Of a stretch of 13,277 nt of DNA, positions 7,039 through 13,277 are shown in pieces. The position numbers were made by a program, and so were the translations under genes. The notes beneath the pieces are model-generated. The model was not told the origin of the DNA. It made no database searches and saw only the letters and a program-made list of their open reading frames with translations. This stretch comes from Methanosarcinales archaeon (GTDB lineage Archaea > Halobacteriota > Methanosarcinia > Methanosarcinales > Methanosarcinaceae). Location: positions 1 through 13,277 of the forward strand of contig JAAXQB010000202.1 of NCBI GenBank assembly GCA_012329085.1, written 5' to 3'. Positions within the stretch are counted from its first letter, which is position 1. Each line of letters starts with the position of its first letter.

Positions 7039-8235
7039 ATGATGCGAAATATAAAAGTTGAACACTTAATACAAACTCCCGTTGAAAAGCAACAAATAGA
7101 ACTTGTTGAACGAAAAGGAATCGGACATCCTGATAGTATAGCAGACGGTCTTGCAGAAGCTGCAAGTCGTGCATTATGTGCAGAATATTTAAAAAAATAT
7201 GGAATGATTCTCCATCATAATACAGACGAAACTCAAATTGTGGCAGGAGAATCAAGTCCTGCATATGGTGGTGGGGAAATATTAAAGCCTATTTATGCAT
7301 TACTTGTTGGAAGGGCAACAAAAGAATTCGAAGGAAAAAAAATTGCAGTTGAATCGACAATTCTTTCAGCAGCACGAGACTATCTTAAAAATACAATTCC
7401 AAATCTCAATCTTGAAAAAGATATCATCTTGGATTGTAAATATGGGACTGGATCGTCAGATCTTTGTGATGTATTTAATCGTGATAAAATAGCAATGTCA
7501 AATGATACTTCTTTTGGAGTGGGACATGCACCATTCTCAGAGCTTGAAAATATAGTATATAACACAGAGCGAATGCTTCGTACAGACCTTAAAAATACAA
7601 TTCCTGCAATTGGAGAAGATATAAAAGTAATGGGATTTAGAAATGAAGATGAGGTAAATCTTACAATTGGATGTGCAATGGTTGGAAAATATGTAGATGA
7701 TATTTCACATTATGTTAATATTAAAAATGAACTTAAAGAATATGTGTTAAAACTTACAGATAAATATACAGATAGGGCTGTTGTAGTGAATGTAAATACA
7801 GCAGATAATATAGAAAAAGATTCAATATATCTCACAGTCACAGGAACTTCTGCAGAAATGGGGGACGATGGGTCAGTTGGCAGAGGAAATAGATGTAATG
7901 GATTAATTACGCCAAATAGACCAATGAGTATGGAAGCTACAAGTGGTAAAAATCCAATAAACCATATTGGTAAAATTTATAACTTATTGTCCTCACAAAT
8001 GGCAAATGATATCGTAAAAGCTGTTCCATATATTGAAGATGTTCATGTAAGGATATTATCCCAAATAGGAAAACCAATTGACCAACCACTTGTTGCAAAT
8101 GCACAGATTGTACCAAAAGTGGGTGCAAATTTCAATAGTATGAAATCTGAAGTGGAATCTGTAATTGATGATTGGCTTTCAAATATAAATATGATCACAG
8201 AACTCGTAGCAAAAGGAGAACTCGACACATTCTAA
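7039..8235 (+). CDS. mat: S-adenosylmethionine synthetase, archaeal type
   Basis: The enzyme makes S-adenosylmethionine from methionine and ATP in the cytosol, supplying methyl groups for methylation. It is the archaeal MAT, very divergent from bacterial MetK. The 398 residues match the usual length (about 400). Key segments are: [14 protein letters not shown] (27-40), with the histidine and aspartate of the ATP site; [14 protein letters not shown] near 59-72; the [17 protein letters not shown] stretch; FGVGHAP; and [15 protein letters not shown] followed by [11 protein letters not shown], starting at 281, which is the most characteristic archaeal block. ATG codons at 7039 and 7042 are both possible; a TATA-like AATAAATA centred about 24 nt before 7039 favours the first. 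The gene is followed by a 10-bp hairpin and then tRNA-Tyr. Confidence 0.97.
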   Translation: MMRNIKVEHLIQTPVEKQQIELVERKGIGHPDSIADGLAEAASRALCAEYLKKYGMILHHNTDETQIVAGESSPAYGGGEILKPIYALLVGRATKEFEGKKIAVESTILSAARDYLKNTIPNLNLEKDIILDCKYGTGSSDLCDVFNRDKIAMSNDTSFGVGHAPFSELENIVYNTERMLRTDLKNTIPAIGEDIKVMGFRNEDEVNLTIGCAMVGKYVDDISHYVNIKNELKEYVLKLTDKYTDRAVVVNVNTADNIEKDSIYLTVTGTSAEMGDDGSVGRGNRCNGLITPNRPMSMEATSGKNPINHIGKIYNLLSSQMANDIVKAVPYIEDVHVRILSQIGKPIDQPLVANAQIVPKVGANFNSMKSEVESVIDDWLSNINMITELVAKGELDTF

Positions 8236-8255
8236 GGCTTTTTGTTACGAAAGTA

Positions 8256-8264
8256 ATATATAGT
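8256..8264 (+). promoter_or_regulatory. TATA box of tRNA-Tyr
   Basis: AATATATAG is centred about 44 nt before the mature tRNA 5' end, implying a start site about 18-20 nt ahead of the tRNA and a short leader removed by RNase P. The spacing equals that of the tRNA-Arg promoter. Confidence 0.55.
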
Positions 8265-8289
8265 ATTAGGCCATTCTTTATGGTCTAAT
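8265..8289. other. 10-bp hairpin between the MAT gene and tRNA-Tyr
   Basis: Arms ATTAGGCCAT and ATGGTCTAAT pair over ten positions (one G-U) around loop TCTTT. It is unlike the hairpin family of this window. It could mark the 3' end of the MAT transcript. The predicted tRNA start site falls inside its right arm, so it is not expected to form in the tRNA precursor. Confidence 0.5.
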
Positions 8290-8303
8290 ATAGATCCCAA
8301 AAT

Positions 8304-8414
8304 CCCGCTTTAACTCAGTTGGTAGAGTGCGCGGCTGTAGTATGGATTATGCGAGAAAATCGCACATACCGCGCAGGCACCGCGATGTCCCCGGTTCGAG
8401 TCTGGGAGGCGGGA
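8304..8414 (+). tRNA. tRNA-Tyr (anticodon GTA) with an intron
   Basis: After removal of a 38-nt intron a full cloverleaf forms: acceptor CCCGCTT/AGGCGGG, D stem ACTC/GAGT with loop AGTTGGTA, anticodon stem CGCGG/CCGCG with anticodon GTA at 8337-8339, variable loop ATGTC, and T stem CCCGG/CTGGG with loop TTCGAGT. The discriminator is A, and the C1-G72 pair is the archaeal tyrosine identity pair. CCA is not encoded. An oligo-T run follows at 8417-8424 and probably ends transcription. Confidence 0.96.
8341..8378 (+). other. 38-nt archaeal tRNA intron with bulge-helix-bulge motif at 37/38
   Basis: The central 4-bp helix is CTGT (8335-8338) with GCAG (8373-8376). The 5' bulge AG|T (8339-8341) and 3' bulge GC|A (8377-8379) give cuts after 8340 and after 8378, flanked by the anticodon stem CGCGG/CCGCG. 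Inside, TGCGA/TCGCA closes a GAAAA loop. This is the canonical substrate of the archaeal tRNA splicing endonuclease. The intron contains a decoy ACCGCG (8368-8373) identical to the true start of the 3' exon. Confidence 0.92.
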
Positions 8415-8442
8415 TATTTTTTTTATAGTATAGATAATTAAC

Positions 8443-8466
8443 ATTATTATTATTATTATTATTATT
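8443..8466. repeat. (ATT)8 microsatellite
   Basis: Eight perfect ATT units lie about 30 bp after tRNA-Tyr in a non-coding stretch. Two hairpins follow: GTATGC/GCATAC with loop GTTTA (8469-8485), then a run of T, and AAGCTATTAATA/TATTAATAGTTT with a six-base loop (8495-8524). No gene is seen there. Confidence 0.8.
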
Positions 8467-8543
8467 TTGTATGCGTTTAGCATACTATTTTTTAAAGCTA
8501 TTAATAAGATTGTATTAATAGTTTAAATTAAAAAAGAGATACC

Positions 8544-8614
8544 GCTTATTCGTTCCGAATGAGCTATCGAAAATCAAAGATTTTCTCATACGCTTATTCT
8601 CTTCGAGAATAAGC
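8544..8614. repeat. Hairpin-repeat pair downstream of the DUF356-like gene
   Basis: Three hairpins occur in a row: 8544-8564 (arms GCTTATTCG/CGAATGAGC with one G-U, loop TTC), 8568-8584 (GAAAATC/GATTTTC, loop AAA), and 8592-8614 (GCTTATTCTC/GAGAATAAGC, loop TTC, ten perfect pairs). The first and third differ at the stem base and top with compensation. The set lies just past the stop of the minus-strand gene at 8625. Confidence 0.85.
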
Positions 8615-8624
8615 TGTTAAAAAT

Positions 8625-8957
8625 TTAATTAATTTCAGGATATATTTCAACAGAATCCAACAATTCTTCATACACTTCTTGATGTTTTGGTGTGACAACT
8701 ACAAGATGGGCAGGTGGATGGATTCGTCTTAATATATTGATTAATTCACATCCATCACAATCCATCTCAACAAGTGCTGCTGAATTGCACCTACATTTTA
8801 GAGGCGTATTCATCACATTAATTAAAATCTCATCTGCATACTCAGAATCAATTCGTTTTGGACATGATGAAAATTCAAGTTGTCCGTATTGTTTAATATC
8901 GCTCAATGCTATTTTTACTTTATCAAGATCTTTTGCCCGAATTACTATAAATGACAT
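8625..8957 (-). CDS. DUF356-like archaeal protein with five cysteines
   Basis: The 110-residue product looks like the DUF356 family of methanogen-lineage archaea, judged from its length, the N-terminal MSFIVIRAKDLDKVKIAL, the central CPKRIDSEYADEILINVM and the block RRIHPPAHLVVVTP (78-91). Function is unknown. Cysteines sit at 32, 55, 57, 67 and 70 (a CxC and a CxxC), which could bind a metal; this is inference. It is probably a small cytosolic alpha/beta protein with no signal or membrane segment. It lies 26 bp after proC on the same strand and may be cotranscribed, but a TATATA box at 8974-8979, about 20 nt before its ATG, suggests a promoter of its own. The family assignment is from memory of the pattern. 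Confidence 0.65.
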   Translation of the reverse strand: MSFIVIRAKDLDKVKIALSDIKQYGQLEFSSCPKRIDSEYADEILINVMNTPLKCRCNSAALVEMDCDGCELINILRRIHPPAHLVVVTPKHQEVYEELLDSVEIYPEIN

Positions 8958-8983
8958 TACAATTTATACCCCTATATATTTTA

Positions 8984-9871
8984 TTATGATTGTTTCATAA
9001 GTTCTTTTGATCGGACTGATGACGAAATAACAGCATCCATGAATGCATTTCTTATACCGCATTCTTCAAGTGCATATATTCCCCTTATTGTTGTGCCTGA
9101 TGGAGAAGTTACCATATCTTTAAGTTGCCCTGGGTGCATTCCTGTTTCAAGCACCATTTTTGCAGCCCCTAGTACAGTTTGTGCTGCAATCATTGTCGCT
9201 TGTGCGCGATCTAATCCTTCATATACTGCACCATCTGCCATTGCTTCAATTACAGGGAATATATAAGCAATTCCGCTTCCTGAAAGTCCTGTAAATGCAT
9301 CCATTAAATGTTCTTTTATTTCTATAGAGTTGCCCACCATTTTAAAAATTTCAACTGCGATATTTGCATCAATATTGGATGCATTATTACCCTTAGATAT
9401 TGCAGAAGCAGCTTCCATAACAGTTGCAGCAATATTTGGCATAACTCGAATAACTTTTGCACCATCATTTAAATTAGCTTCAATTTCTACAGTTGACACG
9501 CCTGCCGCAATAGAAATTATTAATTTACTGCCCACTTCATCTTTTATATTCAAAAGCACATTTTTTAAAATATCAGGTTTTACAGCAAGAATTATAATGT
9601 CTGAATTCAAAATTGTATTAGAATTATCTATTGAAACATTGATATTATGGTCATTTTTAAGTTTTTTAAGGGATGGTTCATATAAATCACTTGCATAAAT
9701 ATTATTATTTTGAATTATTTTTGCATTTAAAATCCCTTTGATAAGAGATTCTCCCATTTTTCCAGTCCCAATTATTCCAATTTTTTTATCTGATAGGTTT
9801 TGTAAATTTGTTGCTTTATTTGTATTATTCATTTTTATTTTTTCCATTTTTATAATCTTTGATTGATGCAT
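8984..9871 (-). CDS. proC: Pyrroline-5-carboxylate reductase
   Basis: ProC reduces 1-pyrroline-5-carboxylate to L-proline with NAD(P)H, the last step of proline synthesis, in the cytosol. The Rossmann dinucleotide motif GIIGTGKMG is at 32-40. VIRVMPNIAATVMEAASAI marks the family core. AFTGLSGSGIAYIFPVIEAMADGAV and HPGQLKDMVTSPSGTTIRGI form the C-terminal dimerisation domain and family signature. Usual length is about 270. The longest frame is 295 residues because 20-30 residues precede the Rossmann motif, so the true start may be the ATG at 9847 or 9832. A TATAAAAA lies at 9847-9854, upstream of the 9832 ATG, but only 19-20 nt away, so the choice is open. The body of the gene is intact. Confidence 0.95.
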   Translation of the reverse strand: MHQSKIIKMEKIKMNNTNKATNLQNLSDKKIGIIGTGKMGESLIKGILNAKIIQNNNIYASDLYEPSLKKLKNDHNINVSIDNSNTILNSDIIILAVKPDILKNVLLNIKDEVGSKLIISIAAGVSTVEIEANLNDGAKVIRVMPNIAATVMEAASAISKGNNASNIDANIAVEIFKMVGNSIEIKEHLMDAFTGLSGSGIAYIFPVIEAMADGAVYEGLDRAQATMIAAQTVLGAAKMVLETGMHPGQLKDMVTSPSGTTIRGIYALEECGIRNAFMDAVISSSVRSKELMKQS

Positions 9872-9913
9872 AGGTGTGCTTTTTATGATTATTTACGAGA
9901 AATTTTTAACAGT

Positions 9914-9932
9914 CAATTCTCAAAGAGAATTG
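9914..9932. repeat. Short hairpin between mbf1 and proC
   Basis: Arms CAATTCTC and GAGAATTG (8 bp) close an AAA loop, followed by GCGTTATC, the tail that follows other members of the hairpin family at 5561, 10547 and 10736. It is probably a diverged member lying at the mbf1 3' end. Confidence 0.55.
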
Positions 9933-9943
9933 GCGTTATCTTG

Positions 9944-10423
9944 TTATTTTTTAATTGTAACAAGGTCTTCAAGTGTCATACTTTTTTTTACACCTGTATT
10001 TTTCCAATCAAAATCATCTGCACCTTCAGTAAGTTTAATATTAAGTACTTTTTCAATCTTTTTACGAACTGAATCTTCTGGTATTATGTCATTTCGTTCT
10101 ATCTTTTTGATAAGTGTTACTTTTTCTTTTATTTTTGATGCTAATTGCTCTTGAGTCATGTTGTGACTTTTACGAGCGTCAATAATATGTAAATGATAAT
10201 CTTCAATAAGCTCCTCTAATTCTATTTTATATGATTTCTTTTTTGAATAAGAGGGAGATTTTATTGAAGACAATTTCTTTTGTACTTCTTTTTTTACTGG
10301 AACTGCTTCTTCTATTAATGTACCATATTTTACACATTCAATGCAAACTCCAAGTTTACTACTGTCAAGAATAATTTTTTGTTGCACGCCTTTTATATCT
10401 ATACCGCATATTTCACATTGCAT
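9944..10423 (-). CDS. Archaeal multiprotein bridging factor MBF1
   Basis: The 159-residue product has the two-domain layout of archaeal MBF1. An N-terminal zinc ribbon has C3-x2-C6 and C27-x2-C30. A lysine-rich linker (about 45-72) follows, and then a Cro/C1-type helix-turn-helix domain (about 74-136) with the segment MTQEQLASKIKEKVTLIKKIERN. MBF1 is a conserved factor linked to the TBP/TFB machinery and, in archaea, to ribosome binding; its exact role is debated. Length is near the family norm (about 160). The ATG at 10423 starts directly at the zinc ribbon, which fixes the start. A/T-rich DNA 20-28 nt upstream could be the TATA box. It is the first of three same-strand genes, but 72 bp with a hairpin separate it from proC. 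Confidence 0.9.
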   Translation of the reverse strand: MQCEICGIDIKGVQQKIILDSSKLGVCIECVKYGTLIEEAVPVKKEVQKKLSSIKSPSYSKKKSYKIELEELIEDYHLHIIDARKSHNMTQEQLASKIKEKVTLIKKIERNDIIPEDSVRKKIEKVLNIKLTEGADDFDWKNTGVKKSMTLEDLVTIKK

Positions 10424-10528
10424 TATTTATCAACTCTATTAAATTTTTTATTTTTTTTTAGTTTAATTTGTATCACAAAGCAATATTAAATTATATCCAC
10501 TCTATTAATTTTTATTTTTTTATTAGCA

Positions 10529-10790
10529 CATTTTTCGAAGGAAAATGGGCGTTATATATAATTTATAAAATTATACACTCATAGAAATTTTTCTTTTTTC
10601 TCGTTGCATATAACTTGTAAAATTATATGCTAAACACTCATTCTTTTTGAGAACTCATTCTCGAAAAGAATGAGCGTAATCACTCATTCTTACAGAACGA
10701 GTTTAAGAAAATATCTGATTTTCGTTCTGAATGAGCGTTATTCGATAGCTCATTCGGAACGATATGCTCGTTAACGAGTTAGAGAAATTT
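10529..10790. repeat. Complex hairpin-repeat array with nested palindromes
   Basis: In order: a hairpin at 10529-10547 (CATTTTTC/GGAAAATG, loop GAA, so opposite orientation); an AT palindrome GCATATAA/TTATATGC (10606-10630); a nested hairpin at 10637-10674 with 11-bp outer arms CTCATTCTTTT/AAAAGAATGAG enclosing GAGAA/TTCTC; an imperfect hairpin at 10683-10701; GAAAAT/ATTTTC around 10708-10723; a 13-bp hairpin at 10724-10760 (one G-U) with an 11-base loop; and a closing GAGAAATTTC near 10783. No reading frame is convincing. Confidence 0.8.
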
Positions 10791-11260
10791 CTAATTTTTA
10801 AGTCTATATGTTCATATATTATATATTACAGACATTTATACTTTATTTTTATAGATTGCATTCATAAATATAATATTCTAAATTGTAATCAAATTTGATT
10901 GCTTTTAGTTATTAAATACAATGATTAAACATATCCATCCATTTTTCTTTAACTTAACAAATTTTATATTACTTATACTTTTTTAGCTTTATTAGTATTT
11001 ATCTTTACTTAATGCATTAATTATACATTAAGTATGCATTAATTGCTTAAATAATATTCGGATTACAAAACATAAATTTATGGAAATTTTATATTTTCAA
11101 TCTAAAAAATCTATCATAAAAATATCTATGAATTCCAATTGAAAATTTTATATTTTCATAAAAATCATAAATATGTAGCAATATGCTGAAATAAATAAAA
11201 TATAATTTTTTTTATTTCAATATTTATTTTTTTGTATAAAAATAATTAATTATCAAATGA

Positions 11261-11282
11261 TAGTATTAAATAAATGATACTA
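11261..11282. promoter_or_regulatory. Inverted repeat flanking the TATA region of tfx
   Basis: TAGTAT (11261-11266) and ATACTA (11277-11282) form a perfect 6-bp inverted repeat around TAAATAAATG, the best TATA-like sequence ahead of the ATG at 11300. A protein bound here would block TBP, so self-regulation by the helix-turn-helix product is possible. Arms are short and the region is AT-rich. Confidence 0.4.
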
Positions 11283-11299
11283 CAATATAGTTATTAATT

Positions 11300-11704
11300 A
11301 TGGATAAATCATTTTTAACAGAACAACAATTTAAAGTTTTAAAACTTCGTAGAAAAGGATTAACTCAAAAAGAAATATCTCATATTCTTGGAACTACTCG
11401 TGTAAATGTAAGCACAATTGAGAAAAGAGCTAAAGATAATATTGAAAAATCTAAAAACACACTAAGGAAATGGAATAAATTAATATCTCCACTTAGAATT
11501 GATATTTTGGAAGGGGTGGATGTACTCGACATTCCAAAAAAAATATTTAATGCAATAAATGAAAAAGATATTAAATTGAAATATAATACAATTGAGTTAA
11601 TATCAATTATAGAACGAGAGAAAAAAAGTTGTGTTCATGGAAGATCAGTATCTAAAAATTTTATAATTTATGTTACAGAGCAGGGAGATATATTGTTAGA
11701 ATAA
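11300..11704 (+). CDS. Tfx-family DNA-binding regulator
   Basis: The 134-residue product matches archaeal Tfx proteins over its length. The N-terminal helix-turn-helix is FLTEQQFKVLKLRRKGLTQKEISHILGTTRVNVSTIEKRA (5-44), of the LuxR/sigma-like type. The C-terminal acidic domain includes LISPLRIDILEGVDVLDIPKKIF (61-83) and ends with GDILLE. The studied member from Methanothermobacter binds downstream of the promoter of the molybdenum formylmethanofuran dehydrogenase operon (fmdECB) and is thought to activate it. No such operon is in this window, so the target here is unknown. It stands alone, with large gene-free regions on both sides. The ATG is supported by the family N-terminus. Confidence 0.88.
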   Translation: MDKSFLTEQQFKVLKLRRKGLTQKEISHILGTTRVNVSTIEKRAKDNIEKSKNTLRKWNKLISPLRIDILEGVDVLDIPKKIFNAINEKDIKLKYNTIELISIIEREKKSCVHGRSVSKNFIIYVTEQGDILLE

Positions 11705-12250
11705 AATTTAAGCAATTTTGAATTTTTTTATTATTTTCCGATTTATTAACGGCACAATATTTTTTCCCAGTTATTTTAAAGCAATAATCAAAAATGATTT
11801 GTACAAATTTCAACCATTCGAGACATAAATTCAGAAAATCCGTGTGTGCAATAAATGCCAAAATAACTGGATTTTGGAACAGTGCATTATTAACATTATA
11901 AATATTCAAATAGATCTATAAAGTCAATATATAAATATATTATTTATAAAACTCACTTGGGATAAACGAGTTTTCGAAAAATTGAAAATTTCTCTTAGTA
12001 TATAACTTTACAAGTTATATGCTATGGGAAAATCTTTTATTTTAGATTGATATTTATATGATGCTACCTTATTAATAAATGATGTTATACACTCAAATTG
12101 AATGGATTGTTAATTGAGTGCAGATTAACGCAGACGAATATGTGCAATCGATATTTAGATATAATGAATTAGTATTATATTAATTTTATAAAAGAGGAAT
12201 TTATCAAAGTCACAGACATAGAAGTTTGGCACCCATTTAATTCAGCATCA
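11705..12250. other. Gene-free stretch after tfx
   Basis: No gene is recognised. A 78-residue minus-strand frame (11673-11909) overlaps the end of tfx and matches nothing I know. An 11-bp inverted repeat CCAGTTATTTT/AAAATAACTGG bounds 11767-11870, and CACTCAA/TTGAGTG brackets 12090-12120. The base composition is a little less A/T-extreme at 11800-11880, so a decayed gene cannot be excluded. Confidence 0.45.
11950..12022. repeat. Hairpin-family tail copy with perfect AT palindrome
   Basis: A decayed AACTC...CGAGTT hairpin (11951-11972) is followed by TTCGAAAAA, TGAAAATTTCTC and a hairpin at 11998-12022 with arms GTATATAACTT/AAGTTATATGC (11 pairs including one G-U) and a TAC loop. The order equals that at 130-190. 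Confidence 0.7.
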
Positions 12251-12255
12251 TATTG

Positions 12256-12535
12256 TTCATTCGTTCAAAAATTAATTTTTTTTTTCATACGCTTATTCGT
12301 TCGAATAACGCATATTTGTTCCAAATGTGCAAACACTTATTCATTTTGAACAAGCAAACGCTCGTTCGTTCGAAAATCAAAGATTTTCTCATACGCTCAT
12401 TCGTTCCGAATGAGCTTTCCGAACAAGCAAACGCTCGTTCGTTCCGAACGAGCTGTCGAAAACCTTCGATTTTCTCCAACGCTCATTCTCTTCGAGAATG
12501 AGCTATCAAAGATTTTCTTAAACTCATTCTGAAAA
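12256..12535. repeat. Large hairpin-repeat array
   Basis: At least six hairpins of the family are in tandem, among them 12310-12330 (GCATATTTG/CAAATGTGC), 12371-12387 (GAAAATC/GATTTTC), 12395-12415 (GCTCATTCG/CGAATGAGC), 12433-12453 (GCTCGTTCG/CGAACGAGC) and 12481-12503 (GCTCATTCTC/GAGAATGAGC); all the NNTTC-type members have a TTC loop. Neighbouring members differ by paired arm changes. Both strands show open frames of 60-80 residues here, but these are artefacts of the palindromes. Confidence 0.88.
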
Positions 12536-12688
12536 GTTAAATAAAATATTAGAATCTATAGAATCTTCAAGAACATTATATGAAATAAGAATGAAGTGAA
12601 TTAAAAATGTAACTCATCTTATGATTGGAACTGCATCCAATCTTAACGAAATTCAGAAAAAAATAATTGAGATAATTTTTGAGATAAC

Positions 12689-12832
12689 GATCATTTGTTC
12701 CAAACGATCAAACGCTCGTTTGTTCCAAACGATCAAACGCTTGTTCATTCTGAACAAGCTATTGAAAATTTCTTTAAACATCATTCTGAAAGAATGAGTG
12801 TTAAGTATATAACTTTATAAGTTATATATAAT
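12689..12832. repeat. Hairpin-repeat array with 25-bp period and AT palindrome, upstream of the DUF169 gene
   Basis: Three hairpins start at 12689, 12714 and 12739 (period 25), each with a TTC loop. The third has perfect arms GCTTGTTCA/TGAACAAGC, while the first two each have one mismatch. Then follow TGAAAATTTCT, an opposite-oriented hairpin CATTCT/AGAATG (loop GAA, 12782-12796), and a perfect palindrome ATATAACTT/AAGTTATAT (loop TAT, 12807-12827). Confidence 0.82.
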
Positions 12833-12881
12833 AAAAAATCTGTAAAATAAATAAATAAAATCATATATTTGGATATTAAAA

Positions 12882-13277
12882 ATGAAATTGAATAATATTA
12901 CTGATAATAACAATGATATTGATAATGACAATATGGAATTGATGAAATTAGGTAAAAAACTTCATGAATTAGTAGGATTGGAATACCCTGCAGTTGCTGT
13001 AAAATTGGTAAAATCAAAAGAAGAAATATCTAAAAATTTACAAGAATTAGAAAAACCAGTGCGACATTGTGAAATGGTTCAAATAGCAAGAAAAAGCGGA
13101 AAAAAATTCTATGCAGCAGTTGAAAAACATTCGTGCAAAGGTGGTGCTTTTGCCATTGGAATTTTAAAAGATGTTCCAGAACCATTAAAAACAGGCAAAT
13201 TATATTACAAATTGGGAAACTTTAAAACAGAAAAAGGTGCGATTGCAACAGTGGATGCAATTCCAAAAGTAAGTGAA
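12882..13277 (+). CDS. DUF169 family protein, N-terminal part (runs off the window)
   Basis: The visible 132 residues match the DUF169 family, common in methanogens and anaerobes and without an assigned reaction. Seen are LHELVGLEYPAVAVKLVKSKEEI (28-50), PVRHCEMVQIARKSGKKFYA (59-78), then HSCKGGAFAIGI and the Y-K-LGNF segment. The cysteines of RHCEM and HSCKGG are family hallmarks and may bind a metal or cofactor (inference). Residues 4-17 are an Asn/Asp-rich low-complexity stretch, so the real start may be the second in-frame ATG at 12933. A CATATATT box at 12862-12869 lies about 16 nt before the first ATG and much further from the second. The stop is beyond 13277. Confidence 0.8.
   Translation, partial: MKLNNITDNNNDIDNDNMELMKLGKKLHELVGLEYPAVAVKLVKSKEEISKNLQELEKPVRHCEMVQIARKSGKKFYAAVEKHSCKGGAFAIGILKDVPEPLKTGKLYYKLGNFKTEKGAIATVDAIPKVSE

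Larger units (their letters stand above)
10424..11299. other. AT-rich intergenic region without a recognisable gene
   Basis: Apart from the hairpin array at 10529-10790, I see no coding or RNA gene. Local repeats are: ATGCATTAATT twice with 22-bp spacing (11012, 11034), and a 16-bp exact direct repeat AAATTTTATATTTTCA at 11084 and 11143. They lie in very low-complexity A/T sequence ahead of tfx and may reflect composition. Confidence 0.5.

Noticed and set aside
11767..11870. Mini transposon bounded by an 11-bp inverted repeat
   Set aside because: There are no target duplications and no second copy in the window; an inverted repeat of this size can arise by chance in such AT-rich DNA.
11673..11909. 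78-residue minus-strand frame
   Set aside because: No recognisable family, no clear promoter, and it overlaps the end of tfx.
12253..12501. Overlapping 82- and 64-residue frames on both strands
   Set aside because: They are translations of the palindromic array; repeated NERS/SFVPNE-like peptides come from the hairpins.

Overview
The window comes from an AT-rich archaeon, most likely a euryarchaeon of a methanogen-related lineage. The evidence is: an archaeal-type S-adenosylmethionine synthetase, an archaeal glutamyl-tRNA synthetase with a TLGS form of the HIGH motif, the archaea-only 4-phosphopantoate--beta-alanine ligase of CoA synthesis, an archaeal MBF1, a Tfx-family regulator, a tRNA-Tyr with a bulge-helix-bulge intron at 37/38, and TATA boxes about 24 nt ahead of start codons (leaderless transcription). 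I cannot name the genus.

Layout from left to right: a hairpin-repeat array; tRNA-Arg(GCG) on the minus strand, divergent from the phosphopantothenate-synthesis gene (351-1100); a broken type II restriction-modification pair (1313-3240) consisting of an EcoRV-like nuclease and a D12-class adenine methylase; a winged-helix regulator overlapping gltX (3403-5434); a frameshifted SbtA-type transporter on the minus strand (5604-6588); archaeal MAT (7039-8235); intron-containing tRNA-Tyr (8304-8414); a minus-strand group of a DUF356-like gene, proC and mbf1 (8625-10423); an 876-bp AT-rich gap; a tfx gene (11300-11704); a gap of almost 1.2 kb dominated by hairpin repeats; and the start of a DUF169 gene that runs off the right edge.

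Most intact genes are housekeeping (CoA, SAM and proline synthesis, translation, transcription). The accessory genes are decaying: three coding regions carry inactivating lesions, namely nonsense codons in both the nuclease and the methylase and a frameshift near the C-terminus of the transporter.

The most striking feature is a family of short hairpin elements spread through almost every intergenic region. Typical arms are GCTCATTCG/CGAATGAGC around a TTC triloop, often next to a second hairpin (GAAAATC/GATTTTC) and a third palindrome (ATATAACTT/AAGTTATAT). The arms vary between copies but both sides change together, so pairing is kept. One copy lies in frame inside the EcoRV-like nuclease gene, which recalls the Rickettsia palindromic elements.
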